Assembly (NCBI GenBank): GCA_039619475.1
Contig: CM077115.1
Coordinates: 296,857,756-296,921,755, forward strand
Reading direction: 5' to 3'
Source: Icerya purchasi
Lineage: Eukaryota > Arthropoda > Insecta > Hemiptera > Monophlebidae
Length of the DNA stretch: 64,000 nucleotides
Below are positions 10,767 to 22,349 of the stretch, one piece after another. Under the pieces are notes generated by a model. The model saw only the letters and a list, made by a program, of their open reading frames with translations, had not been told where the DNA came from and ran no database searches. The position numbers and the translations under genes are program-made. Positions within the stretch are counted from its first letter, which is position 1, and every line of letters begins with the position of its first letter.

Positions 10767-12753
10767 TACATAAAGACAATAGCCCGCTTTGTAATTTTTA
10801 TTAAAATGCAAGTGCCCTTATTAGGTGTTTGTAAATTCTAAGATTTAATTTTAATTAATCTTTAATTTGCAAAAAGAATGGTTGTGATTTTTTGACTTTA
10901 ATTTTATTCATCGTCGCAGTAATGATGAAAGTGCTTTTTATAAAAATTAATGGGCCTATTATAAAACTGGTTTCTATTTGTTTATTTTGTTGTTTTTTTT
11001 ATATTTATTTTAACAGGAAAACGTAAAAATCAATATTATGTGGTGCCTCTTTATTTTATAAGTTCCACATGTAGAAATATAACTACAAACACATGATCAA
11101 ATTCGGGTTTCAGTTAATGAACCCCCATTATATTGTTGTTATGAAATTAAAAATTCCTTTCAGCTTTAAAAGTATTACGCAAAACAGCTGTTTTTATTTT
11201 TCTTTTGTTTTTTTTTTTTTTGTCGACAAATAAAATTACAGGAGTGTACACATTAAAAAATGTATGTTTTTGCATAAATTTATAAATATAGTTACATATA
11301 CAATGAAAAGAAGTTTAAACATTTTTTTTAAAAATCATATATAAATAATATGTTTAAATTATCGGTAATTTGAGGGAAAATAATTAATACAAAAATGAAA
11401 AATGAAATAAATGAAAACTAATAGGCAGTGATGAGATAAGCATTAAAAACTTTTTATAAAAGCCCCTTTGAATTTCTGTAGTAATTACCGTAATTTAACG
11501 TATTAACCTTGGAAATATTTTAAAAAATTCACAATTATTAAAGAAATCGGTTTTGAGGCATTTATTTATTTCTAAGTTTATTTATACTAAAAATCCCTAA
11601 GATTTGATGGGGTTAACTTTACTCGATGCAAGACTCAAAAAAAAAATTAGAATACCGAAAAAATTTGACAACTCCGGTGAAGGAAGAGTTGATTAAAACA
11701 ACTAAATTCCAAAATATTATTCCGAGCTTGTCAGTAAAATTTGTTAGTAAAAGATTCTTGTGATTCTTGTAATGTCTGAATACAAAAAGATGTCGTATTC
11801 TTTAATAGATCGTTGTGATGGTAATAACGTTCTCAAAAAATGATATTACAGGTAACGAAAACATCAACAAATTAATGCTAAATATGTATATGTAAAAATC
11901 GCAATTAGAGCGCATTACATAAAGTGTGAGTATTGGCACACCGATTCCTTTCCGATTTTACAGCTAATAAACCTATAACGAATAATTGCTTAACTCTGCT
12001 AATAAACATGTTTATACTAATGAATTATGAAAAGACTTATTCTTAGCTTGTAAGATTATTTCATTTTAATTATAAATATTTAATATTTTCATTAATTTTT
12101 TTTTTTTTTTTTTTGTAATTTTATTTTACTCGCCGAAAACTTTTATTTACCGTACAACTGGTTGTAATAAACTGTGTTCGTAAAGTAATTATACTTATGT
12201 TCCTTGAAAATAAGTTTAGTTTTATGTTTCGTTGGTCAATTACGAGATATAATTATTAGAAACTCGTGAATCGTGATTCTCGATAAAAATAAGTAATGTT
12301 TTTTGATACATAATTTTAAAAAGTTGATTTTTTAAATTTCGATTTTCGATTAAAAACTGCACATTCTGGAACGGATGCTACCAATTACTCTGGGCAATCA
12401 TTTTACCAAAGATCGGTGGCAACCGATCGTAGTTACCATTATCAGAATTAATTCAATTAATTATTCTCTCTTACTTATAATTAAAATCGAAAATTTATCG
12501 TATATTTTCGTGTTTATTTTATATTTTACGTAAAGTTAATATTATTTAAATGTTAACTTATTCTCGTGATTAATTTTATAATTATTCGCATTCGGTACCA
12601 ATAAACCGTTTTATTGATTTATGCTACATCGATTTATTTCTGTAATATACGGAATTATTATTAGTTCTTTTTTACTTTTCTATGTAATAATTCTACAGAC
12701 TACTTACTGAATTATTCTTATTTAATTACAAAACTACATAAATGTGCAACATA
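10767..12753. other. Intergenic, nothing recognised
   Basis: AT-rich with poly-T tracts (11210-11221, 12098-12114). No coding or repeat structure that I can support. Confidence 0.5.
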
Positions 12754-14071
12754 CAGTAGCCTCCCGATTATCCGATTTTCGGTTTAACCGAGCAAAAAAT
12801 GCATCCGATTTCTGCGGTTTAATCGATGCAAAAAAGTCGGTTAATTTTTTTTTATCCGATTTAATCGTTATTTTCGTACTTAACAACGGAAAAACGATTG
12901 TAAACGATTAGAAAACACTTTATTTGTTATTGATACACATTGTTATCATTATTAGAAAACACTTATTTTTACATGGCGCCACTAATTATGTTGATATTGA
13001 AACGCAACGACGGGTATACGTGAGAAATAGAACTGTCATTTTTTCCCGTTATACGTAATAATCGCTATATTCGAGTAGGAGACACATGTTGTTTTTTGTT
13101 GAGTCGATGCATGGGCGAAATTGATACGCGATGTGAAGCGTTTTTCTGTCCCTATAAAGTATTTTTTCTAGTCCGTCGGTTAAAAAGTTGTGTGTTCTTA
13201 ATTCCTTTTTTGTTTTTTTGCCATGTTTGAAAAATGGATGCCAAATCAAAAAGTAAATCTATTACCAAAAAAAAAAAAAAAACAACAACCTCGACAAAAT
13301 TAAAACGTAAACGAGTTGTCGTTTCTATCGGTAAAAAACTCGAAACCATCAAAAGTCTTGACCGAAGAGGAACACTACGTGTAGTCGTTGCCTTGTACTA
13401 TGTTTCTAGCAAGATTGGGGCCGAGATCGTAAAAAAATTGAAAGATTTGTTGCTAAAAGTGCAGTAATTGGCACTGACAGAAAAATCATAAAATTCACTT
13501 TTTTTTCCAAAAACGAATGAAGCTGTTTATTTGTGGTTTTACTCCCCGAGATGCCGAATTTTCAAAAAAAATACCCGGTTTTAGTGACGTTACTTCTGAC
13601 GACATTGAGAAATGGGTCACCGAAGATGAACCTGAATTAATGACGAGTGACCAAGAAATTGTAGCATCCGTGTTATCCCAAGAGAACAGCTCACTGAAAG
13701 CTCTTCAAGAAGAAAATGAATTGAAAATTTCACCTGATAAAGCGTATTCGGCTTTACAAATATCGTTAGAACTAAAAGGTAACCAGACGTAACAGCGCAT
13801 GGAATTTTAATTTTACGGAAGTGGAGAGACACTGCCACTCTCCAACGATTTTCATCGAAAAAACAAACCATTTTGACTAATTTTTTTAAGAAGTAATTTT
13901 TTGTCTTCTTATTGTTCGTATAATTTTGTTCTTTTTTTAAAAAATAAACATTTTATAGGGAGTTCGCTATCAAGGGTAGAATTTTTCTTTAAAAAAATAT
14001 GACTTCGGTTTAACCGACTTTTTCTGGTATCCGAGTTTGTCTCGTCCCGATTGTTAATCGGAAGGCTACTG
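12754..14071 (+). mobile_element. Tigger/pogo-type DNA transposon, core-deleted
   Basis: Terminal inverted repeats: left CAGTAGCCTCCCGATTATCC, right reverse complement CAGTAGCCTTCCGATTA, flanked by TA on both sides (12752-12753 and 14072-14073), the duplication of the Tc1/mariner/pogo group. The termini resemble Tigger ends (CAGTxGxCCCxCCTTATCCG). About 1.3 kb, compared with roughly 2.5 kb for full elements. Inside are relics of the two ends of the transposase with the catalytic part gone. Confidence 0.85.
13234..13792 (+). pseudogene. Tigger transposase remnant: N-terminal CENP-B-type HTH joined to C-terminal tail
   Basis: The first frame (13234-13467) has KRKRVVVSIGKKLETIKSLD, the psq/CENP-B helix-turn-helix start of Tigger transposases, then frays. 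The second frame (13517-13792) has FSDVTSDDIEKWVTEDEPE, TSDQEIVASVLSQ and ISPDKAYSALQISLELK, which is the typical acidic Tigger C-terminus. The central DDE domain is absent, so an internal deletion joined the two parts. Non-functional as a transposase. Confidence 0.75.
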
Positions 14072-15072
14072 TATTTCTCGTAAAACATTGCTGAAAAGTT
14101 TTACATAAAAAGCATTTGATTCATATCCGAATAGTTTTATTCAACGTAAGACAAAGAAAAGGTTATTTTGAAAATTTTCATAAACCTTGATATAACTTAC
14201 ATATAATCAGGTTATTTCACTGAATTAAAAAAAAATTACGATTCGTTATTATGCAAGTTATAGCTAAAATAAAAAAAAATCACGTATATGCTCTTTATAC
14301 AAAGGTTATTATTCCACTGATTAATTTTCGTAACTATTGAATTCATTATAAGAATTAGTACACAGCTATTATAAATATAGCAATTAAAAATTATTTTATA
14401 CGGAAATATGAATTATTTCTTTTATTTATAATGCCATTCATTTTATTTACAGTTTTCTAAATCATAAATGTGATTTTCAGTTGTGCATTTGTAACTATAT
14501 ATTACATTTTAATTCTGTTAGTTGTTAATTTTTAGTCGGATTATATGTACTAAATATAATACGTTTTTTTAAAATAAAAATTACGTCATTATCTCTCCAA
14601 AGCGCGTGTTTTTGTATTGACTTTTATTTTTGTAAAAGACTATTTTTCATTATTGTAGTAGTAACATGAATTTGACTAAAAATTTTGGCAACTTGAAACA
14701 AATTATAAATAAAAAAAGTTTCGATGCTGCAGCGTTCAATAAATCTAATTACTTTTATGTCAAAACAAAGGTAAAATGAAAGACCTTTAACGGTAATTAA
14801 AAAGTAGCATTCGAGTTGATCTGTTAAATGTTTAAGTAAAACGCTGTTGTAATATAGCAAAGTGAGCCATCAATTCGCATCAACAAAAATAACATCGAGT
14901 TAAATTTCAACGATTTTACCGTAATTATTAAGAAATTAAATAACAGAAAGACAACTTTACCTTCGATGAGGTACAAAAATTAGCGTGATATATTTCCAAT
15001 TTTTTTGATGTATTAAATTATAGTGCTCTCGGAAGTCTGGAGGCCAGGTGACACATTAAATTATTAAGAATA
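14072..15072. other. Intergenic, nothing recognised
   Basis: AT-rich sequence without supported features between the Tigger and Penelope-like elements. Confidence 0.5.
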
Positions 15073-15214
15073 GCATACATAAACAACATGGAAAACAATT
15101 ATATATGTATATATATATATATATATTAAATTTAAATTAGCACAGACATGTTTCGGAGATTTATCTCCATAATCATGGTGGCATCAAGTAAAAACGTAAA
15201 CAAAAAACTATATG
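15073..15214 (-). repeat. Left inverted terminal copy of the Penelope-like element, with hammerhead-like motif
   Basis: On the minus strand, 15183-15144 reads a core ATGATTA, a bulged T, a perfect 6-bp stem GGAGAT/ATCTCC, then CGAAAC, AT and GTC. A (TA)n run at 15102-15126 interrupts the repeat near its outer end. Confidence 0.6.
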
Positions 15215-15427
15215 TTGAGATGCATGAATCGCAATATAGATATATCGAAAAATGAACGATTTTGAAAAGGTTAATAATAAAAAAAAAAGAAAGAAATATA
15301 AAACGTATAAAAACGTGAATAAATCATTAATCAATTTTTAAAATTAAATCAACAGAAGAAAAATACAATTATAAAATTATAATGACGAATAAAATAAAAA
15401 ATATGACAAATTAAAATGTAAAATTGA

Positions 15428-16441
15428 CACTTTTGGAGAGGTGGAAAAAACGCTAAACCATGTAATCGGTGAACTTGATACCTATTTCAAGAAAAATCGA
15501 CTGAAGCCAAACCCGATAAAAACAGTGACTTGTGCCTTTCATCTAAAAAATCGTGAGGCAAAGCGGCAAATACAAATTAAATGAGGAGATACCAATCTGA
15601 AGTACAAAGATAATCCGAAATACCTGGGCGTTATACTCGACAGATCGCTTACATACAAACAGCACCGCGAATCAGTTAAAATGAAAACCATGGCCAGAAC
15701 AAACATAATACGTAAACTAATCGGTTCTAATTGGGAAGCTAACACAAACACCCTCAGAATTTCTTCCTTGGCGCTCTGTTATTCTACCGGTGAATACGCA
15801 TGCCCTGTGTGGGGTCGCTCAACACACGCCAAAAAGATCGATGTGGCCCTAAACGAAACATGCAGGCTGATAACTGGATGTCTGAGACCAACTCCTCTAT
15901 CAAAACTTTACGAACTTAGTGGTATCGCCCCTCCAGAAATTCGACGAGAGGTAGCTGCAAAAAATGAAAGGTTTAAAGCAGCCAACGACAACCGACACCC
16001 GTTATATGAGAATATAAAGGACAGGCTGAAACAAGATTAAAATCCAGGAACAGCTTTCTACAAAAGGTCGAAGAATTGACAGGCACTGCAGAAAAGGAAA
16101 GACTTCGTATATGGAACATAAAAGCAAACGGTAGACAAAAGATGGAAGCACTGCCTAGCGGGAATCATCTAAGCTACAGTCTTTGGAGAACCCTGAATAG
16201 ACTGAGAAGTGGAACTGCGCGCACAAAATATAATCTGTACAAGTGGCGAATATCCGATAGCGATCGATAGTGAGATCGATGTGAAGTTCAAGACTATGGT
16301 CATCTATTTACATATCCCGTCAGCGGCAAATATGAACTTGGAAGCTTATACGACGACGTTGATAACGACTTGATAAAATTTATAAAATATTGGACAACCT
16401 GTTGTATTTAGTCGACCGGACACGCGAATAATAATAATAAT
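15428..16441 (+). mobile_element. Non-LTR retrotransposon fragment (RT C-terminal end and tail)
   Basis: Frames broken by stops read TFGEVEKTLNHVIGELDTYF, NPIKTVTCAFHLKNREA, YLGVILDRSLTYKQH, then (15681-16040) LALCYSTGEYACPVWGRSTH and ETCRLITGCLRPTPLSKLYE, then (16076-16270) the C-terminus. This is the thumb and connection region of a LINE RT, 5'-truncated, ending in an (AAT)n tail at 16428-16441. I do not assign a clade. It sits inside the Penelope-like element. Confidence 0.75.
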
Positions 16442-16499
16442 CACCAAAATCACAATAACAACGAGATCACGCTAAAGACAGACTAGTATTTAGAATTTT

Positions 16500-17200
16500 A
16501 AATAGAGGTTTGCTATTAGGTATTTGTGTGTTCATTGTAATATGCTTATACTTGTGTATATAATGTGCTTCAGCGAAATCTAATTCCCCGCAAATGTTCA
16601 CTAAAGCAGCGTGCCTTTAAGCCAAATCACGCGCAGAATCGGCAATCCGGTGACCACGATAACAATTTTTGATCGACTTTTTAAACGACGACGACTAGAA
16701 CGTACCATACTGCGACACACAACGTTGCGTTGACTGGCATAACTAGAACGATAAAACACTAATGAATATCGGCGACTAATTTCGCTCGCAAGAACAGCTC
16801 GAGATTAAACTGAACAAAACTAACGGTAAATCACCGAAATAATTATCAATTATTACCAAAAGGCTATGTGCCTGTCAGCCGATCTATCGCACACACATAT
16901 TTATACACTATTTTATTTTAGCTCTGCGGCACTCGATGCCGACAGAGGCTACCCTATTGTCGCGGACTACACGTGCCAGTACACTTACACAACCCCTAAC
17001 ACTACACGTGTCGAAAAATTCGACAAAACGGAAATTACCTATTCGGTCGCGTAAATATCCCGGCCGTATTCTCTGACGACGATAAATAATACGATGATGT
17101 CGAGAGATCGAAAATTAATGATTTTAACTAGAGAATCATTTCTAGCTCGACATCATCGCGCCAGGTAAATACCGAATATCCGTATCAATTGTTATTAATG
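16500..17200. other. GC-richer block with a small foldback
   Basis: The base composition is richer in G+C than its surroundings. At 17035-17190 there is a foldback: GATGATGTCGAG (near 17093) against CTCGACATCATC (near 17138), and TATTCGGT against ACCGAATA further out. The 62-codon open frame at 16866-17054 has no recognisable family. It may be a MITE or part of an LTR, but the ends are not defined. Confidence 0.4.
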
Positions 17201-17246
17201 AGTGAAATATTTAAATCTGGAAAATGAATACTCCTGTTCGCAACTT

Positions 17247-17605
17247 CTATAATGAATTGTTTATACTACTTAGAAAATTATGAGTACTCACATGTGCATT
17301 ATTATTACTGAATATACATAAAATGTCATCTACATACCTTGTGTATAGTATGATATTATATTTGTTTAAATTATTTTTAGATGACATTATCTTACTTAAT
17401 ATTGCAAAATTATCTCTGACAAAATGGATGATATAGGGAGGACCCCATAGGCAGACCATCTTCTTGAATGTATACATTATTGTTGAACTTAAAATAATTT
17501 TGTTTTATGATTATATTTAAAATGCTTATTATCTGCTGTGTAAAGTGTACGTTATTTGTATTTTTATATAATGTATCATGTAGTATATTTATGGTTTCTT
17601 CAACG
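17247..17605 (-). pseudogene. Penelope-like reverse transcriptase fragment
   Basis: Penelope RTs are telomerase-related. One frame reads ISILNIIIKQNYFKFNNNVY then IQEDGLPMGSS (motif B-like, 17570-17430). After a frameshift, 17350-17290 reads YNIILYTRYVDDILCIF, the palm motif with the YVDD catalytic aspartates intact. The fingers and the GIY-YIG part are missing. The frameshift between motifs shows that the copy is dead. Confidence 0.75.
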
Positions 17606-17610
17606 AAGAC

Positions 17611-17738
17611 GTTATAGTTTTTTGTTTACGTTTTTACTTTAGTGTATGTCACCATGATTATAGAGATAAATCTGCGAAACATGTCGGTATTAATTTAAAT
17701 TTAATAAATATAACTGTTTTCCACGTTGTCTATGTATT
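17611..17738 (+). repeat. Right inverted terminal copy of the Penelope-like element, with hammerhead-like motif
   Basis: On the plus strand, 17651-17685 reads ACC, ATGATTA, T, a weakened stem (AGAGATAAATCTGC), GAAAC, AT and GTC, followed by GGT, which can pair with the ACC before the core. Same order as the left copy, with stem II decayed. Confidence 0.6.
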
Positions 17739-19200
17739 CATTTAATTAGGTAAAATTTTGGAAACATGTATGCAAAAAATCGAGTTATAAATATAATAGA
17801 CTTACCTTTGGATATAACGAATGCAGGTCTACCACCTTGTTAAATCCCGCGGAAAAGTAGTTTGAAAAATCATAAGCCTAAAATTAATAGAATTAAAATA
17901 TAAGAATATTTTACTTGAGAATTAATCTGGTTTCAAACGCGCACACTTTACGGAACCGGCTGTCAAATTCTTATATAATAAAATTAATCCGAATTTATCT
18001 TATAATATACAATTTAGTAAGAACTTCCAATGTTAAAGAAGCTTTTGATAAATATTACTCGTGGACTCAAAGATCTATTCTTAATTCCGGTCTCACATAT
18101 GTTTTAGTCACTCGTACGTTAAAAAATATCAAAAAATTGCATATAAGGAATTTGACGTAGATTTTGTTAACTTTGTTGAAGATTTTTACGCTGTAATTTA
18201 TTTAATTACCATAATGTTAACAATTAAAATTACCTGTTCGTGGTTTCATTAGTCGTGATGTAAAATTCTCTGCCAGAATGTTAGACATGATGATAGTTTC
18301 GTACAAAGCACGTTTCCAAGTTAAGAAACTAAGTGTTAGTAAATTATTTTTTACAACCGTTCTATTCTGATAGTTTAACCCCCTCTTTAAGTGTTCAGCT
18401 ATAGTTGTAATTTAAATTTATAAAAAGCTTAAATAATAAAGTTAATGGAATATACTAAAAAATTACCGATACTGACGCCTGAAGTACGCAGATTTAACCA
18501 CAGAGCATGTATGAGGCATTATTTAAAAACCACATATACTGTATTAATATTTACATAACGAAAAGCCCCCTAGTGTACTATTAGTAAATTTAAATAAATT
18601 ACTATTATCGGATCAATGTATAGAACAGTCTCAATTTCAGTTATAATTGAAATGTATTCTACAGGACCAAACATTTTTGAAGCAATCTTTTCAGAAAACC
18701 CTAATATGTCTACACTAAATGATAGGAAAAGAACTTCGTGATACTCGGTACTATTAAAAATCAACCCAATATTAATGTTACGTTTTATAATTATTGGAAT
18801 ATTAAAATATTTGGAAATCATACTAACGGAACGCTAAATAAAGTTTGATAACCAAACTGGAATCTACAAAACGACTTGCAGCATAATCTTGATGTAAATT
18901 ATTTCTTTGGGTGTAATATATGTCGCCCGTCATCAGTCATCGCTACAGCAAATAACTGTAATCTGTGAAAAACTTACACACATATTTTTTGAAATTTTTC
19001 GCACAATCTTGTCGGTGGAAAGTAAAATGACTGAACTTACGAATGGTGCTATAGTTAACGACACCGCTATCCTCCTCCATTACACACAGCCATTATCTCG
19101 CATTCGTTATAAAATCTGCGCCGTTTTAAAGACCAAAACTCTAATTTCAACTCAATTATTACCTGCAAACGTAACAAACGATATGCGACACCCGTATACC
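17739..19200. other. Intergenic, nothing firm
   Basis: Three short open frames (17915-18160 plus, 18570-18821 minus, 18907-19206 plus) have no family resemblance I can defend. The last abuts the integrase relic and might be its upstream part. Confidence 0.4.
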
Positions 19201-19201
19201 A

Positions 19202-19395
19202 TTTGAAACACAGGTTCATGTCGACATGGTGGGTCCACTGTTCATGTCTCAGAGTAAATGTTTTTTAATAACCATAATAGAGATCAATCCATAGGCTGGT
19301 TTGAGGCATCCCCAACAGCGACGTATAAATCGACACAGTGGCAACAGTCCTCATCGAACACTTGATCGCAACATATAGAATCTCCAAACTCAGAT
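19202..19395 (+). pseudogene. Gypsy-type integrase relic
   Basis: Reads FETQVHVDMVGPLFMSQSKC then FLITIIE, then after a frameshift RSIHRLV and IDTVATVLIEHLIATYRISK. This matches the start of the retroviral-type integrase core (VHVDIVGPLPxSxGxxYxLTxIDRxTRWPEAIPLxDIxAxTVAxAF), including the first catalytic Asp. Only about 60 residues survive, with stops. No LTRs were found. Confidence 0.6.
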
Positions 19396-20467
19396 AGAAA
19401 CGCCTAGTTTACATTTCGCCTGTTTGTGCGCTCAGTCGTAAACCGGATTCCTCGTATATTCAAGCAACTACACATACTATTGTTAGCGTAATTAAATTTT
19501 TAATACAGTATATAATCTAAAGGAAGCAATAATTAAGCCTAGTTCTCACAAGTAGAGTTAGTAGTAGAACAGCGAAGGAAAATATTAACTCTCTTAGTTA
19601 CTCTACCAATGTAGGCGCTATTACTGTATGTATAACTAGAATTTGGAGGAGTAGAACGAATAGCGGAATGGTAGAGTTAGTCTATTTCTAATTTTTCTCA
19701 TTATTGAACCTGCATGACTTTATAATAAAACTCAACCAATGAAATTTAATTTGACAGGAAATAATTATTTACATTTCGGATTCAAGTTTTTATAAAAATG
19801 AAATAAAGTAGAAAAAAATCAGAAAATCAATGGAATTATAAACGGATTATAAATGTATGGAATATTTTAAGTACTAATTATGAAGATAAAAATTGACAAA
19901 ATGCGACATATGAGAATATAGTTTGTAGAATGAACAAAAATTATTTTGGTACGCCTAAGCTAAAACAAAAAAAAATAAATATTTATGGTGACAATATGTA
20001 TAATCATGAAGAAGAAGGGAAACTGGAAAATCAAATAATTCTTGATATGGAAGTTTAATAATTTACACGCGTACATTAAAATGATTAATACTAACAGTGA
20101 AATACAAGGAGTTAAACAAAACAGCAAAACATAAGACAGTTTAACATATGAAGTATAAAATTGAAATTCGAGGTAATGTTAAAATTTTTAACAACTAGAT
20201 ATAAAACATTATAACACAAGTTCTAGTTCAACAGTATCATAGTTGATTTCAGAAGTTTGTGGTGCCATATTTAAACATTTCAGCCATCACATAAAGGTAA
20301 ATAGTAAATACACCTAAATGTATAATAACTAATGGGTTTCTTTTTTTTCATTTTCCTAATTCAACACTAATATACTTGTATTATGAAACTGTATGAATCA
20401 TACAGAGAGGAAATTGTATTCCAAAATATTTTCTTTCTAATGCCTAAAGCAGCTATAACACTAGAAA
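19396..20467. other. Intergenic, nothing recognised
   Basis: AT-rich. A few purine-rich CTCTAC/GTAGAG words recur at 19540-19690, but without clear ends. Confidence 0.4.
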
Positions 20468-22349
20468 CACATACTCACAAAATTATTCATACACCTGCGA
20501 GTTCGCAGGTAGATTGCAATGTTTTCGGCAATAAAGGACGAACCCCAAAAAAAAAAAAATAAAAAAGGAAGATATGTATATAGTAGGCTCTCTAAGAAAC
20601 TCGGAAACTTTCGAACACAGAATGCGTTACAAAAGGGGGTATGAGGAAAAACGACGATGCAAGACAAAACGCGTCACTAAAAGATTCATACAGTCACAAA
20701 ATGATTCATACACGCACCAAAAAAGTAGCACAATGCGGGAAATACAATGCGTCATCGGTACATCACCATGTTGCACGTTCTTGCAAACACCCTAATGTTC
20801 AGTACAATCGAAAATTATGTAAGTCTCTGATTCGCGTGCGAAAAACGACATTGTAAGATGCGTCGCGGTAAAAATACAGCGTTGGCCATAAGACAAGTGA
20901 CGATTTCGCTTCGGGATGAAGGTAAAAACCTAGGCGAAATAGCCACGTTATTTAAGCTGCCACGCGGCGCAATTTAAAGTATTGTCACGGGATTTACTCG
21001 CGAAGAAAGAATACTTTTGCATAAAAGTACGGCTCGACCAGAAATAGTCCGTAAAATCAAAGCAAACCCGAAATTGAATGCTCAAAAATTGACGGCAGAG
21101 TTCACTGCTACAAGCAAAAAGATCGTGTGTGTGGAAACAGTCCGACGAACGTTGCGCAAGGCGGGATATAGGGGTCGCATTGCACGATAGAAACCCTTAA
21201 TTAGCGACAAAAATCATATAAGACGTCTGCAGTACGACCGCGAGTGTATCCAAAAGCCGCCGGAGTACTGGGAATACGTAAAATTTGTAGTGACGAATGT
21301 AAATTTAGTGTAGTCAGATCCGACGGGCGTATCACGATGTAACGAAAGCCGAATACCGAAGTAGAAAAGCGGCATATAAAAAGAACTGTCAAATAACACG
21401 GAGATGGCAGTGCCTTGGGTAGGGCTGTATTTCGATGTGCGGAGTCGGAAAATTAGTGTTTATAGAGGAAATTGTAACAGCTGTCAAGTACTCGAATCTC
21501 CTGAAGACGAATTTGAAGAATAGCTCCGAAAAGATGAGTCTTGAAAATATTTTCAAATACTATATAAACAACTACCCGAAACATTCGGTATGAAAATTGT
21601 AAGGCTCGTTGCCCATTGCAGCGAGGAATGTGAAATGTGTAATGTGTTTTCTGAAAATCGATTACTGTACATTTAAATATAACATTGCTCACTGTAGCGA
21701 GAAATAGTCGAAAGAGGCGAGCGAGGAAAAATAATTCCTCGTTAGATCGCTAGCCGAGCAAGTTTTTCAAAACACGTTTTGCACATTTCAAGTGTTTCAT
21801 ATATATATATTTTTGATATAATAGCAGGCCTGGATTTAGGGGGAGTCTTGGAGGGCTGCAGCCCCGGGCCACGACTTATAAAGGGGCCCCCTTACTTCCG
21901 ACATGTAATATCAACTTTTTTTTTAAATAAATAGAATTAACTTTACAGGAGCAGGTATATTTTTTAATACATTTATTTGTTAATAATTTTGTATCCATTT
22001 TTATTTTCTCCTATAGCAGGAAACTTCGTAATAGTAAAATTTCGAGTTTCGTAAAAACGTACCAGAAATTTATTTTAAGATATAACGAGTTGGAATCTAC
22101 ATTTTTAAGAAATGTCTGTATGAATGTGTGTGCAGTGGTGGGGCAAGACCTAAATTTTATGGGGGCAAGGTACATTTTGCGAAACCCTTTAGTGGCGCAA
22201 AAAGACAGATTTTATAAAATTAAAAACAGTTGCAACTGTCCAATTTTTATTTATAAAAATGCAAAACTATATTTTTTGACAAAAAATAAAAAAAATGAAT
22301 TAAAGAAACAGAAATTTCCTACTTTTAACCTCACTGAATTCGTTAATAA

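Larger units (their letters stand above)
15073..17738 (-). mobile_element. Penelope-like element with inverted terminal copies, interrupted by a LINE
   Basis: The left end (15073-15214, minus orientation) and right end (17611-17738, plus orientation) are inverted copies about 130 bp long and visibly alike, both carrying a hammerhead-like motif. Between them, on the minus strand, are Penelope reverse-transcriptase motifs at 17247-17605. A plus-strand LINE fragment (15428-16441) and a GC-richer block (16500-17200) fill the rest. Penelope elements are known to insert with inverted or truncated terminal repeats, which this matches. Confidence 0.7.

Noticed and set aside
17915..18160. 81-codon plus frame as a Penelope N-terminus
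   Set aside because: No motif supports it and its orientation is opposite to the RT fragment.
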